A stretch of 64,000 bases of DNA from Eublepharis macularius. Lineage: Eukaryota > Chordata > Lepidosauria > Squamata > Eublepharidae. The notes under the pieces were generated by a model. It saw only the letters and a list, made by a program, of their open reading frames with translations, did not search any database and was not told the DNA's origin. Shown one piece after another: positions 11,148 through 23,649 of this stretch (the first letter of the stretch is position 1; the number at the start of each line of letters is the position of its first letter). Position numbers and translations under genes: made by a program. Location: NCBI RefSeq assembly GCF_028583425.1, contig NC_072801.1, positions 9,816,001 through 9,880,000 on the forward strand, given 5' to 3'.

Positions 11148-12245
11148 ATTTTGATGGGCAAACTGGAAGACTGTGGACTGGACTATAGGACAGTTCGGTG
11201 GATAGGGAACTGGTTGGAGGACCGCACCCAAAGAGTGGTGGTCAATGGTGTTTCATCAGATTGGAGGGAGGTGTCCAGTGGGGTGCCGCAGGGCTCGGTT
11301 TTGGGCCCGGTACTTCTCAATATTTTTATCAATGATCTGGATGAAGGAGTGGAAGGGCTGCTCAGTAAATTTGCTGATGATACCAAATTGGGAGGAGTAG
11401 CAAACACCCAAGAAGATAGAATCAAAATTCAACAAGACCTGAATAGTCTGGAGAAGTGGGCAGCTATGAATAGGATGCAATTCAACAAAGACAAGTGCAC
11501 AGTATTACATCTGGGCCACAAAAATGGGAAGGACAAATACTGGATGGGGGATACACTTCTGGGCAGTAGTATATGTGAAAGGGATCTTGGGGTAAGAGTG
11601 GACTGTAAACTAACTATGAGCAGTCAGTGTGATGCGGTGGCAAAAAAGGCCAATTCAATCCCGGGTTGTATCAAAGGGGCCATAGCATCGAAATCGCAGG
11701 AGGTCATAGCCCCTCTCTCTACTGCCTTGGTCAGGCCACACCTGGAGTATTGTGTGCAGTTCTGGAGGCCTCACTTCAAAAAGGATGTGGCCAAAATCAA
11801 GAGGGTGCAGAGGAGAGCGACAAGGATGATCAGGGGTCTGGAGACTGAGCCCTACGAGGAAAGGCTGAGAGCCTTGGGAATGTTTCGTTCGGAGGAGATT
11901 GAGGGGGGACATGATTGTTCTCTTTAAATATTTGAAAGGCTGTCATTTGGAGGAGGGCAAAGAGCTGTTCCAGTTGGCAGCAGAGGGTAGGACCCGAAGC
12001 AATGGGCTTAAATTACATGCACAAAGGTACCGGCTGGATATTAGGAAGAACTTTTTCACTGTCAGAGTAGTTCAAAAGTGGAACCAGCTGCCTAGGGAGG
12101 TGGTGAGCTCTCCTTCACTGGTAGTTTTCAAGAAGAGGCTGGATGAATACTTGTCAGAGATGCTTTAGGCTGATCCTGCACTGGGCAGGGGGTTGGACTA
12201 GATGGTCTGTATGGCCCCTTCCCACTCTCTGATTCTATGATTCTG
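11148..12245 (+). mobile_element. CR1 LINE, 5'-truncated reverse transcriptase and 3' end
   Basis: The frame from 11151 encodes CR1 RT with GVPQGSVLGPVLLNIFIND, the catalytic FADDTKLGG, the DLGVRVD block and RRATRMIRGLE. A frameshift near 11900 moves the frame to LRKNFFTVRVV-like sequence, WNQLPREVVSSPSL and the end. The 3' end carries GGGGGTTGGACTAGATGG and the CR1 tail repeat GATTCTATGATTCT. The RT is missing its N-terminal part, so it is inactive. Catalytic residues are still readable, which suggests fairly recent insertion. Confidence 0.95.
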
Positions 12246-13887
12246 AATCTTAAGGCTGCAGCTTGGGGGCACAGCCCCATCTTTGCATGCAGATGTTACT
12301 TGGTTTAATCTCCAGTGAAAGGGTATGGGACAGACCGGTTTCTGCTGTCCCTGGACAGCCACAGAGGTGGTAACTAGGCAGACTTTAGGTCTGACTCAGT
12401 CCAAAACAGCTTCCTGTCTTCATCAACAGGGCCAGAGCTCAGTGGGGTATAAGGGCTCAGGTTCTTCCCATGGCATTGCCAACTCACACATCTCAGATTG
12501 CCAGCGGGAAAAATGGCTATTGGAGAACTACCATCAGATATTGAGCAGATGCATCTCAGTGGGAAAATGCCAGGTTCGTGTGTGGAAGGCCCCAGGTTCA
12601 GTTCTTAGCATCCATGGACAGAAAAGGTTTCTGACAGAAGCTGCTGGAAAAGACTTTCCTTGCCAGAGACCCTGGAGAGCCACTGCTAGTCGGAGCTAAG
12701 TGGACCCATGGCCCGACTTTGTGGAAGGTGGCTTTGTGTTTTCTTGAGTGGGCCAATGTCGTCATCTGTGATCGTACGTGGCTTGGCAGAAGGGGTGTAG
12801 AGTAGCAGACCCAGTCATCAGCATCTTCAGGTAAAACAGATCTCTGGTCACAATCCAGCCAGTGTATGCAACAGGATTTTGGAGACCTCTGTGAGTGATG
12901 GGGGGAGAATAAAATTTAAATGGGTACATTAAATGTTAAGGGACTGCTTCAAACCCCATTGTCTCTGGCTGGGAAAGGGATTTTCTCCAAGGTCGGTTTG
13001 CTTACTTGGACCTTTTTTGCTTGCAGAATGTGTGGTTTGACTTGCTTGCAAGAATCGCTGCAAGCTGTTCTGCAGGCAAGCACTTTCTTGGCTCTTTCCT
13101 TCTTCAGAATGCGGTTGGGCCTGTTTAGCTTTGGTGCTGCCGGCTGTTCTCAAAGGCCCTCCTCTGAATGTGTAAGTTGGGGACAGCGATACTGGCCTAC
13201 CTTGCAGGGTTCTTGTGTGAATTACTGGGGTGCTGAACGCAAAGTGCTTTGACTATTCAAAGCATAATCCTCTTTGAGTCTGTGTGTGAAAGGTAAGCTA
13301 TGAATAAAAATATTCAGGAAATCCTCCAACTCTGGAGATTTTAGCAAATGCCCACACAAGCTCAAACATATCTTCCTGGCCAAGGGGACTAGAAACTCAC
13401 CTCTTTTCTTCCTCTCAGCCCCAAATGAAAGCAGATATTCTGGGGAACACGTTTTTTGCCTTTATCCTGCACTTCCACCCATTCTTCCAGCAGAATCATG
13501 GCATACCCACAAGCACATATGGAAGTGCTGAGTATTTTTAGGACTTCCCCTCCTTTCTTAGTAAGCATATCAGAAATCGGATGCAGGTGTCCTGCGTTTC
13601 TTGAAAGCAGGGGACCCCTGCTGACAGAGGTCGATTAGATTGCCTATCTCCCCTCTTCCCCGGGCTAACACCAACCGAAGGAGGAGGGGCAGTGAAGACA
13701 GTTTTCCGGGGGCCAAAGGTGATCAAGGAAAGGGAGGGTGGGCATTCTCTTATTGCACACCAAGGAATGTGCGCACCCTCTGTAATTATGTTCACCTTTT
13801 GGCTATCAGGAGTCTCTGTTGCTAGAGAAGGAATTTTAATGCTCCTGGGTTGGGTTGGCAGATTGGGTCAGAATGAAGTGAAGATAC

Positions 13888-14085
13888 CGTGCCAGCTTCA
13901 GGTTGGGAGATTCCTGGAGATTTGGGGGGTGGCGCCTGGGGAGGGCTAGGTTTGGACCTCAACATGGTATAATGCCCTAGAGTCCACCCTCGAAAGCAGC
14001 CATTTTCTCCAGTGATCTCTGTGGCCTGGAGATCAGTTGGAATTCTGGGAGATCTCCAGCCACCACCTGGAGGTTGACAACCCTA
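13888..14085 (-). repeat. Family E repeat, reverse orientation
   Basis: It reads GGAGATTTGGGGGGTGG, then AGCAGCCATTTTCTCCAG, then CACCACCTGGAGGTTG and ACAACCCTAA, the family E order reversed. Confidence 0.85.
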
Positions 14086-14404
14086 AGTGAAGATCAGGCC
14101 TTGTTTCTGGTTTTGGAGGAGGGAAGACAGCATGCTTTCATTATACTTGCTATTTTTGTGTAACTGGATCATCCTTCTGCGACTTCCAAGTCCGCAGCTG
14201 TTCTGGAGAATGCCACCTCGATTGCAGAAACATTAGCAAAAGTGGAACAACGGAGGGGTCATCTTCTCCATTTATGTCCCTGGGATGATTGATTCCGTGG
14301 ACAACAAAATGGCTCATGTGTTTCTTTCACCCTTCTTCTTCATGCAGTCTCTTGGCCACCTCCAGATACCTGTGTCTACCTTGCAAGTGTGAACCCTTCC
14401 TTCC

Positions 14405-14640
14405 TTCCTTTATTTATTTACTTATATTCTGCTCTCCCTGCAAAGCGGGCTCAGACCGTATCACAGCAGAGTATAAAAACAAGGTAGCAAAATGAAAACA
14501 ATTCCAGTTAATAAAACCCAACAGCTCTAACATTGCACCATCCCTCCGCAACCAAAGCCCATGGGGTGGGTGGTGAATGGTCGATGTTAAACAGCCTGGG
14601 AGGAGGGGGGGGGAAGTGTCTTCCCCGTCTTTCAACATCA
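14405..14640 (-). repeat. Retroposon-like repeat with T-rich head
   Basis: A TTCCTTCCTTTATTTATTTA run is followed by CTGCTCTCCCTGCAAAG and GTATAAAAACAAGG. It resembles the 3' parts of minus-strand retroposons elsewhere in the window, but no named family was recognised. Confidence 0.4.
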
Positions 14641-14727
14641 CCAGATGACTTTGACCAAAGGTTTACAATACGTCAAGTTATTTACATCTAAGCGATCACT
14701 AAAATTGTAGAAATCTTCAGCTTGTTT

Positions 14728-14915
14728 TATTTTCTTTGCTGGAGTTCCGTCTTTCTGACAAGGAGCTTGGGATGAAATATGCAGCGTTCTCCAACCTTCA
14801 TAGCAGCCATGCGAGGTAGAGTAGGAGTGGGGAGGGGAGGTGGCCCAAGTTCATGACAGTATGTGGATTTAAATTCAGGTCTCCGTGGTTCCAATCTGGT
14901 TCTATGCACTGCAGC
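14728..14915 (-). mobile_element. Old tRNA-type SINE fragment
   Basis: The reverse complement keeps diverged versions of the SINE middle and of the GATTTAAATTCAGGTCTCC region (box B side). Strongly diverged. Confidence 0.45.
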
Positions 14916-15486
14916 CGCCTGTGATTTTGCAGCTGAGACGAGCAAGATACACTTACCAAGACCCTTTCTGCAGTTCATACTGGCTGCTGCAACAAGACCG
15001 GGAAATGCCTTAAGTAGCAAAGTTCACCTTTGCAAAAAGCATTGGCTGTATTGCTCTAAATGGAATAATTTGTTTTCAAAGCCCGTCTGCATTTTTTAAA
15101 AAAAATCTGTTTGGTTAACAGCCGTATTGTCGGGCAGCTGTCCTGGTCTGCCTGTTGAGGGGGCATCTGGCAGGAGAGCCCCTCCAGCTGCAGGCATCCT
15201 TTTGGCCCCTTGGGCCAGGCTTTGATTCCTGGCTGGCAGTGATGAAAGTGTTGGGTGTCACCTATTCTGCCTAGTTCAGGGGTCAGCAGCGAAGTTCTGG
15301 GAGGTTGGACCTCTGAGGGCAATGAGGGGCAGAGGGCAAGAATGAATTACTCTTTTAACCCCGGGGGGGAAGGCTGTAATTGATACAGTCTGTGATGGAC
15401 GCTTGGGCTCAGGAAGGAGGGAGGCAGCTGAAAGAGAGGGGACAAAGTGGGAAGGTGCTAAAGCACACCTCACTGTGAGTTGGATC

Positions 15487-15731
15487 AATATGAGTAGCTG
15501 TGTTAGTCTCTCTGTAGCAGCAGAAAAGAGCAAGAGTCCAGTAGCACCTATAAGACTAACAAAATTGGTGGTCGGGTATGAGCTTTCGTGAGCCACAGCT
15601 CACTTCTTCAGATACCAAACAAAGTATCTGAAGAAGTGTGCTGTGGCTCATGAAAGCTCCTGCCCTACCACCAATTTAGTTAGTCTTACAGATGCTACTA
15701 GACTCTTGCTCTTTTCTACTGCAACCAAATA
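15487..15731. repeat. Palindromic repeat, family D, variant with GGTGGTAGGG arms
   Basis: Left arm AGAGTCCAGTAGCACC to ATGAGCTTTCGTGAGCC, then the mirrored arm to GCTACTAGACTCTTGCTC. The minus strand of the left arm and the plus strand around 15628 both give a CTGAAGA, stem, GAAA order. Confidence 0.85.
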
Positions 15732-16027
15732 ATGGCAATGAATCTCCTGGGCACACTTAGTCGTAGCGTAACCTGCACTGAATGCAGTGGAGCTTACCTT
15801 CAGAGTAACTGGGGATGCGCGGCATGATTCCTTGGGAGCAAGTCTCACGGGGGGGGGGGGCACCTGCACCTTGAAAAGGTGTTCAGGTTTCCAGGCTGGG
15901 GGTGGGACTTTGGATGCCCTTCTGCAAGCCAAAGATCCCCCTGTCAATAGCGTTGCCTACCCGCATTCATAAGCCCCAGGTATATTTCTGTGTGTTAGAA
16001 ACAGGGCTCTGATTCAAGACAGGGAGC

Positions 16028-16183
16028 CTGTCTGCAGTACCAGAAAAGAGCAAGAGTCCAGTAGTAGCTATAAGACTAACAAAATTGGTGGTAGAGTATG
16101 AGCTTTCGTGAGCCAAAGCTCCTGCCCTCCCACCAATTTAGTTAGTCTTATAGGTGCTACTGGACTCTTGCTCTTTTCTACTC
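16028..16183. repeat. Palindromic repeat, family D, internally shortened
   Basis: It has the same ends as the copy at 15487, but the central loop is deleted, leaving GAGCCAAAGCTCC between the arms. Confidence 0.85.
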
Positions 16184-17584
16184 CATGTGAGCGATATTGT
16201 GACCCGTATCCCCAGTTGTTAGATTTGGGAAAGTGTTTCCACTGGGACAAAACTTAACTTTGGCCGAGAAGGGTCTCGCTTGCGTCCTTAGGCTCTCTGA
16301 CTGTTCTGGAATTAGAGCTGGAACAATTTTGCTCTACACATTTTCCTCTGTAAACTTGACGTCCGCTCCTTACTGGAGATTCTGCGAATGCTGCAATACT
16401 TTCGGTGTATTCACCAAATACATGATACATGTAATCAAGATGCAGTATTGTTAGATTTCAGTCACTGATATTTAACTTTGATACTGGGTTTCAGAATTTG
16501 CTGACTGGCTAAGGATTAAACTTGATATTTAATAATACTTTGTATTTGACAAACGGGGAGTGGGGGGGGAACAAAGAAATAGAACCCTTTACCACGGCTG
16601 CCGTTATACTGAATGGAGTCCTTTGTCATTAAACACTTTCAGCCCTTGAACAGAGAGTCCTTTGCCATTGCTTCATCGTTATCTTGAAGTTGCCATTGCT
16701 TTCTCATTGCCATTGAAAAGAGTCTGCAATTGCTTGCCCCTGCTGAGACACAGACACTTTCTGCTCACTTGCCTTCTTTTTCTTTCTTTGTCCATGGGTA
16801 AGGCTGCCAAGTTCCCAAAATGCAGACCTTGAAATTTGTAAGGAGGCAGAGTAGAGCCTGAAAAACAAGGGACATGCCTCCCAGGTTAAGGAATGGTTCT
16901 GGTGGGCTGCTGTAGAGTTTTGTGAGGCATAGTACCTTTGAGGGCAGGCCTAAGAGCTCCAAGTGGAGCTTGATGAACATGGGACCAGAATGAGAGCTAA
17001 AAGTTCTCAAGCCAAGCAGAACTGAGCCCCCCCCTTTACATTCTGGCCTCTCCCCCTGAGATTCCAAGAAGAAGGCTAGAACATCAAACTTCAGGTCAAC
17101 CCTTGAGACCCAGAAATCTCCCCATGGCTATTGCATCATCAACCAGTCATTCTTCCAGGGAATGCTCACTCCCCACACAGTTTAGAAATCAGCCCTTGCT
17201 CAAAAAAGGGCTGAGGTTTCACACCAACACAGTCATAGATAATACAAAGAATTGACTTGTTCTGCATGCTTATCTAATATGTAAGCGGGGGAGAGCTTCA
17301 GAAGGCCTGATGAATACAGATCCTTCAGTGAGATTTAAAACAAAGCCAAGGTGTTGACGGAGAGGGATGGAATTGCTGGGTGGATGGGCCGGCTACAGAT
17401 CACATCATCTACGATCCAGCGACCTCAATGGAAAGGTTTTCTCCCCAAGAAGGAAACTAAGAAGCAGAGATTTTTTTGAAAAAAAATGTTACTATAAAAT
17501 ATGTGAGGAAGTGTGGCGTGTACTAGGTTACAGGGCAGAGGATTCGAGCATACGTAGCAGAATGGTTCTGGCCTGTGAGTCAGA

Positions 17585-17745
17585 AGCCAGGGTGGTGTAG
17601 CAGTTCAAGTGCCAGAATAGGAGCTGGAAGACTCCAGTTCCAGTCTCCTTTTAGCCACAAAGCTTGCAGAGTGATCTTTGACCGGTCTCACCTCCCTTAC
17701 AGGGTTGCCGAGGGGATAAAAGGGAAGGCAGGGGAGAGCCATATA
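17585..17745 (+). mobile_element. tRNA-type SINE
   Basis: CAGGGTGGTGTAGCAGTTC (box A region), GACTCCAGTTCCAGTC (box B region) and CCTTACAGGGTTGCCGAGGG appear in SINE order. Confidence 0.7.
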
Positions 17746-18349
17746 AGGAAGGAAGGACACGTACTCGATAGCCAGGAACGTCTTAATTTAAATCACTGAA
17801 AGTGCTTCGCACCGGGATCTTTTCCCCTGCAGGGGCATCAGGAAGCTACAAAGGATCATTGAGATGACGCCAGGCATGACTTAGAACCTGGACGGAACAT
17901 GAACCTCCTTTGGCCTGTCTCAACGCAGAAGCTGCTGGGGGTCTGCAGGCAGAACATCCGTCTGGAGGCCCCCTGGGGTCCCAGAGAAAGCCAAGCCCCA
18001 CCAGCGCTGGCAACCAAAGTCCTTGGTTCTGACCGTGGCAATGGCTCCAGTATCGCCATCTCCTGCTGCACTACCGGCCATGTTCAGGGGAAGGGGGAAG
18101 GGGAGGGGGTAAAAGTAAAGGTAAGGACAGTCAATTCTAATCCTGCCCTTCATCCAAGAAACTCAGAGTGGCAGACCTCTATTCCCTAGTGTTGCCAGTT
18201 GTCTGGTTTTCCCTGGGACATTTTTTTCCTGAGACCATCCAGAGGAAACAGGATTAAAATACCAGATATATACATATCCATGAAGGGTGGGATTAGAATT
18301 GATTATTGGGACCGCAATTCAGCTTGTTTTAACAGCCAATCCACCCCTA

Positions 18350-18541
18350 GGCCGTTTCCAGACGGCTTACCTGCCTCCGGAATGTCGCGCCATCTTGCGG
18401 GGAAAACCCGAAATATCGCGTTTTCTTGCGCGAGTTTTGCGCGCTGTCGCGCAAAACTTGCACGAGAAAACGCGATATTTCGCATTTTCCCAGCAAGATG
18501 GTGCGACGTTCCGGAGGCAGGTAAGCCGTCTGGAAATGGCC
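18350..18541. mobile_element. MITE family B, near-perfect palindrome
   Basis: It runs from GGCCGTTTCCAGACGG to CCGTCTGGAAATGGCC with a CpG-rich centre (CGCGATATTTCG, TTTTGCGCGC). Flanking CTA/CTG is a 3-bp target duplication with one change, as for PIF/Harbinger-type elements. Relatives are at 28978, 56851, 61351 and 62842. Confidence 0.85.
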
Positions 18542-19217
18542 CTGCTTTGGGAACTTGGAAAGCACCACGTCAATGCAAAGAATTATTATGGCATGGCTCG
18601 GCAGCCACCGACGTTCATGAGTGCTGAAGAGGGATTGCATGTCGCTTCCATCCATGCCCACCGAGGTCTGTTCAGGGTCAAATAGCCTTTAGGGCAGGTG
18701 ACCAGAACTCCCTAGAGAGAACGTCACCTTCTTCTTCATCCAGCCATTCTAGGGAGAGGCTGAAAGGTTTCCCAAAACGATGCCGCTGCTCCCTTTGTCC
18801 TTGACCTTTTCCACCGAAAACCATATGCCTGGGTCATGAGCTTGAGGTGCGACTGAAGTGTAACCAAGCCTCTAAGAGAACATCTGACCCCATCTGTGGG
18901 AGATTATTAGGTCCACCTTTAGCACCTGCAACTTGACACAGTAGTTCTTGCCTCCAAAACTTTGGGAGTGAAGAAATACCACCAGGAAGAAGATAGTGCT
19001 GGTGGATGTTTTTCATCAGAGGTCAGCTTTCTGGCAATGCATGGCTCTGTGTGCTTGAGGAAAAGGAGATGAGCAAGAATATGCTCCGGTTTGCAACAAA
19101 TCATAACATTCAAGAGTCAGAGCTCCACATTTCAGATGTGAGGCAGTATCTGTAGAAGGGAACTCTGACTCTTGAAAACTCATACCCTGACAATCTTGTT
19201 GGTCTCTAAGATGCCAA

Positions 19218-19955
19218 GAAGACAAAGGTACTGAGGAATTACACAGTTTTAAAGTTGACAATGAGGAAATTGAAATTGTTCAAGATTTTCTATTCCTTGG
19301 CTCAATCATCAGCCAAAAGGGAGCTGGCAATGAAGAAATCAGAAGAAGACTGAGACTTGGAAGAGCAGCGGTGAGGGAACTAGAGAAGATCCTTAAAGAT
19401 GTCTCCCTAGGAACCGAGATCAAGATAATCCAAACGTGGGTGTTTCCCATTACTATGTATGGCAAGAAAACATTGTGATGCGACGTCCCCCCATGGGTCA
19501 GTAATGACGGTGCTTGCACAGGGGACTACTTTTACCTTTTTATGTATGGATGGGAACGTTGGATAGTGAAGAAAGCTGACAGGAAGAAAATTGATTCATT
19601 TGAAATGTGGTGCTGGAGGAGAGTCCTGCGGATACCACGGACAGCCTCAAAAGACCAGTAAGTGGGTTCTAGATCACATCAAGCCTGAATTCTCCCTAGA
19701 AGCTAAAATGACAACACTGAGGCTATCATACTTTGGTCACATCATGAGAAGACAAGATTCCCTGGAAAAGCCAACAATGCTAGGAAAAGTAGATGGCAGT
19801 AGGAAAAGAGGAAGACCCAAAGTGAGATGGCTGGACTCAATAAAAGAAGCCACATCCTCCTGTTTGCAGGATCTGAGCAGGATTTTTTGGAGGTCTTTCA
19901 TTCATAGGGTTGCCATACATCAGAGGTGACTTGACGGCACATAACACACACCCAA
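19218..19955 (+). mobile_element. BovB (RTE) LINE 3' end, 5'-truncated
   Basis: The translation contains RRRLRLGRAAVRELEKI, SYFGHIMRRQDSLEKPTM, GKVDGSRKRGRPKVRWLDS and FWRSFIHRVA, the C-terminal region of BovB. The end is GACTTGACGGCACATAACAC, the BovB tail. The frame is broken by the 78-bp insert at 19463-19540 and other changes. Only the C-terminal part after the RT core remains. Confidence 0.92.
19463..19540 (+). mobile_element. Short retroposed SINE 3' fragment inside BovB
   Basis: The insert contains GATGCGACGTCCCCCCATGG and TGCTTGCACAGGGGACTAC and ends in CTTTTACCTTTT. It is flanked by an exact TATGTATGG duplication at 19454-19462 and 19541-19549. The sequence resembles a squamate SINE 3' end from memory. 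Confidence 0.75.
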
Positions 19956-20764
19956 GGTGCTACTGGACTCAAAGCCCGCTGTTCTACTGCAGATCAACTC
20001 AGCTACCCACCTCAATCTGTTTTATAGGATTCAGTGCCTGAGGTTATCTAACCCCAATGGCATCTGGCCCTCTGTTTGATGCCAGTGTGCTGAATATAGT
20101 CCAGGCTTATAAAGAGCTGTTTGCCTGTTCAACCTTTAGCAAAGTAAGACTCTCCTCTTACTCTAGGAATCTGCTCTCGGTGAGCAGGCAAGGAAGCTCT
20201 GCAAAAGTGTTTTTCCCCCTTAGATCACAATTCACTAATAGCTGTAGGAGGGGTACTTTGTTTGCTCTGCCTTCTGGTGTCTGTTTATTTTAACCAAAGT
20301 TACGTTTTTTTAATTTCGGTGATGATGGAGAAAACCATAGAAAATTTCAGTGTGGGGCTGGCATGATAGAATCTTGCTCGCCCCCCTGTGGGGGATGGTC
20401 CTTGCTGCCCTTCTCTGGAGGTGGCTTCCCGGTGGGAGGTGGCACACATTCCAGGCCCACTGAACAGTAATTGGACAAGAGGGGGCTTGTTGGAACAGAT
20501 TCTCATGCCTGCTTGGTTTTCCCTGGGAAGCACCTCCTTGAGTCCTTCCTTCCAGGTGTAATCTCGTTTTCTTTTCTAGTTACTTGGGAGATCCACTTTC
20601 ACCTCCCAAGAGCCACAGACAAGCAGGGAAAGAATCAGTTGCAAAAGCACCTCCTTGTGTGTCTCTGACCCTCACAAACCTGCCAGCCTGTAAATTCCTT
20701 CAGCATTTAACCCACGTGTTGGTTATTAGGAGGGGCAAGAATGTAGAGAGCTTGATGCCCAAGA

Positions 20765-21510
20765 AGGGCCGGTGCCAGAGGTTCTGGCGCCCGAGGCGGT
20801 GCGTGCGCGCTCTGCGCGCGTGCGCATGCCACGGACTGTGTGATGACATAATCACTGATGTCATCACGTGCCGCAGGGGGGCTGGGCAGCTCGCGGAGCC
20901 CCAAGCAGAGAAGCTTCAAGAGGCTGCTCCGTGCACCGCCCCAGCAACAGCTCACGGCTTCTGCGCCCAGCTGGGGCAGAGGAGCGTGCAGAGGAGCTGG
21001 CGTGGCTGGCTGCAGCAGCAGCTGCAGCCAGCCAGCCAGCCCCGTGCTGCCGCCGCCACATACCCCAGCTGAGCGCAGAAGCTGCGAGCCACTGCTGGGG
21101 CGGCGCGCAGAGGCTGCTCCGTGCGCCACCCCAGCAACAGCTCACGGCTTCTGCGACCGGCTGGGGTGGAGGAGTACGCAGCGGAGCTGGCGTGGCTGGC
21201 TGCAGCTGCTGCTGCTGCTGCAGCCAGCCAGCCAGCTCCATGCCGCCACCGCCACGCACCCCAGCTGGGCGCACAAGCCGCGAGCCGCTGCTGGGGCAGC
21301 ACCCTGGAGGCTGCAGCCAGCTGGGGGGTGTGGCGATGGCGGCGGCGGCAGCAGCATGGAGCTGGCTGGCTGGCTGCAGCAGTAGCTGCATCCCAGTCAT
21401 GCCAGCTTCGCTGCGCGCGCCTCCGCCCCCGACACCCCCTCCGGCACCCCTCCAAAGCCCGTGCGCCCGAGGCCACCGCCTACCTGGCCTCCATGGGCGC
21501 GCCGGCCCTG
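20765..21510. mobile_element. GC-rich 746-bp TIR element with internal tandem repeats
   Basis: The ends AGGGCCGGTGCC and GCGCCGGCCCT are inverted, and GCGCCCGAGG is mirrored inside. TGCCCAAGA flanks it at 20756-20764 and 21511-21519 (9 bp; 8 bp if the last G is excluded). Inside are two to three imperfect tandem units of about 230 bp with (GCT)n/(CAG)n runs and CCAGCCAGCCAGC. Open frames in all six directions come from the lack of A/T stops, not from coding. Confidence 0.75.
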
Positions 21511-22060
21511 TGCCCAAGAGCCTATCAGGAGCAAGGAGTCTGTGTTGCCTCAGGCAGGTTTTGGACTAGAGGACACAAGCTAGACTGTCCAGTGTGGTCC
21601 TGCAGGCTGCAAAAAGCATTGTGGCGATGTTCAGCAAGCATCCATTCTGGGACTTTGGTTTGGACAGAGAGGCTTCTCACTGGAGATGCTCGAGACTGAA
21701 CTTGGAACTTTCTGCCCACAAAGCAGGACCTCTGGATACTGCGGGGTTCCTGGGCAATTTACATGCTGGGTCATTTCCCAAGAACATCTGGCCCCATGGA
21801 CTACTTTGTTGACACTTTGTACCTCCCAAATGACTGAAGGAATAAAGATCAATATAAAAGCAGAGCTGCTGTTAGCATTGTGTTGTGAATTTGGGCCTGG
21901 GCGCAGGCCTCCAGGCCTTCACTCTGGCGCCCTAAAGTGGTGGGGGCGCTTAGAAAAAAGTCTTTGGGAATTGGGCCCCATGTGGCTTTTCTGGGAAGGC
22001 TTGATCTATAAAGGGAAGGGTGTACATGTAGGGAAATGATAAAAGCGACAAACCTATATT

Positions 22061-22369
22061 CAGGGCTTTTTTTCTGGGGAAAGAGGTGGTGGAACTCAGT
22101 AGTGGAACTCAGGACTGCACAATGACACCACTTTGGGTCAGCTGGAACAAGAGGGGAGTTTTTTAAAGTTTAAATCACCCTCAGTGAAAATGGTCACATG
22201 GCCTGTGGCCCCGCCCCCTGATCTCCAGACAGAAGGGAGTTTAGATTGGCAGAGGGCAATCTCAACTCCCCTCTGCCTGGAGATAAGGGGCGGGGCCACC
22301 AACCATGTGACCATTTTCAAGAGGTACCGGAACTCCCTTCCACCACTCTCCAGCTGAAAAAAAGCCCTG
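22061..22369 (+). mobile_element. hAT-type MITE, family A
   Basis: It runs from CAGGGCTTTTTTTCTGGGG to CAGCTGAAAAAAAGCCCTG. Flanks CCTATATT/CCTATACT are an 8-bp duplication with one change. Internally, GTGGCCCCGCCCCCTGATC and its inverse form a hairpin. CAGGG-type ends and 8-bp TSD fit the hAT superfamily. Confidence 0.9.
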
Positions 22370-22544
22370 CCTATACTGAAGGAAGATAGTCAGGTCTTTA
22401 AGAAGCCATCAGTGAGAACAGAAGAGAAGCAGCAAACGGGTGCCTGGAGATCCATCGGCAAACACCATGGTTGCCCGCTGGCTCTGTGCTGGGACAACTT
22501 GGCTGTTTGTGCTTCCCTTGACTGTGCAGATTACCTCACTTGCT

Positions 22545-22745
22545 TAAGCAACATCTGGATACTTTTACTTTACCCCACCTTTCTTCCTAATGGGGACTTA
22601 AGGTATCTTACTTAATTCTCCTTTCCTCCATTTTTATCCCCATAACATCCCTGTGAGGTTGGTTAGACTGCGTGTGTGTGATTGGCCCAAGGCAGACTGG
22701 AGATTTGAACCTGGTTCTCCCGGATCCTAGTCCGACATGCCGGCA
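22545..22745 (-). mobile_element. tRNA-type SINE
   Basis: Reverse orientation: CATCCCTGTGAGGTTGG, ATTGGCCCAAGG, GATTTGAACCTGGTTCTCCC and TCCTAGTCCGACAT are in the expected reversed order. Confidence 0.8.
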
Positions 22746-23649
22746 AGGAAGAAGATAGATTTCCCAGTATGTATTGTTCATTCTCACTATCTGCTTCTGG
22801 CCCACTCATTAGAATTTGAATAATGTAGAATAATCTGCAGGGAAAGGAGATGAGAGTCAATACTGACGTCTTACATCCTTAAAGAGTTAATCGAATGATA
22901 CTTTTGAAGCACGCAGCTCTTTCTGTGGCACAAACCAACCCCAACCCCCAACCCCTTGTAAGGAGGGGGTAGTCGTCGTCCTTATCTTCACAGCCCTGAA
23001 GATTCATTTTAGGCAATGCGCTAGTGAAGGGGGATTTAGATGGTGGGGCGAGGCGGGGCAGGGAGGTGAGATAGATGGATGAGCTTTAGCCCTGGCTTGT
23101 CCCAGCCTGCATTCCTGGCCTCTCCTCTCTCAGGAACTATCCTTTGCCCTGGAAGCCCCGCTTAAACTGTAGCAGCCGCAGAGGGAGGAAGAAAGCGGTC
23201 CAGGGAGCAAGATCTGATTACTCGGGGATGCCTCTGGTAGGATCCCTTTACATGCAGTGGTTGGAGGTGAATAAAGTGGTTACTGTTTTGTCCCCCAAGG
23301 GGAACTATTTGAAGCAGATGACATGGATACCGTATCTCCCAGAGATAAAACACGCCAAACAATTAGATGTGGGAGATTAGAGCCCTCAGGAGTGGACCCG
23401 GGAGTTGACTTTGGTTTCCCCACTGGGAGCCGCTCACAAAAACTTTTCATTCTGTAGAGGCAGGAAGTGGGAGCCAAGTTGTCTCTTCCTTTCTTCTCCA
23501 TTTTTCCCTTTTCTTTTTGCACCAAGGGCCAAAAGAGGAAAAGAGACTTTTGCTTTGAGCTACCACCCGCAAAGTTTTCAAAATGAGCCTCCCACGGTGA
23601 CGGATTCCAGCTGTGTAAATCCATCGCACCTTTAAAGAACAACAGGTTT

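Noticed and set aside
20858-21699. Several long Ala/Ser/Gln-rich open frames on both strands
   Set aside because: They all lie in a GC-rich mobile element with few stop codons; the frames overlap on both strands and repeat with the tandem units.
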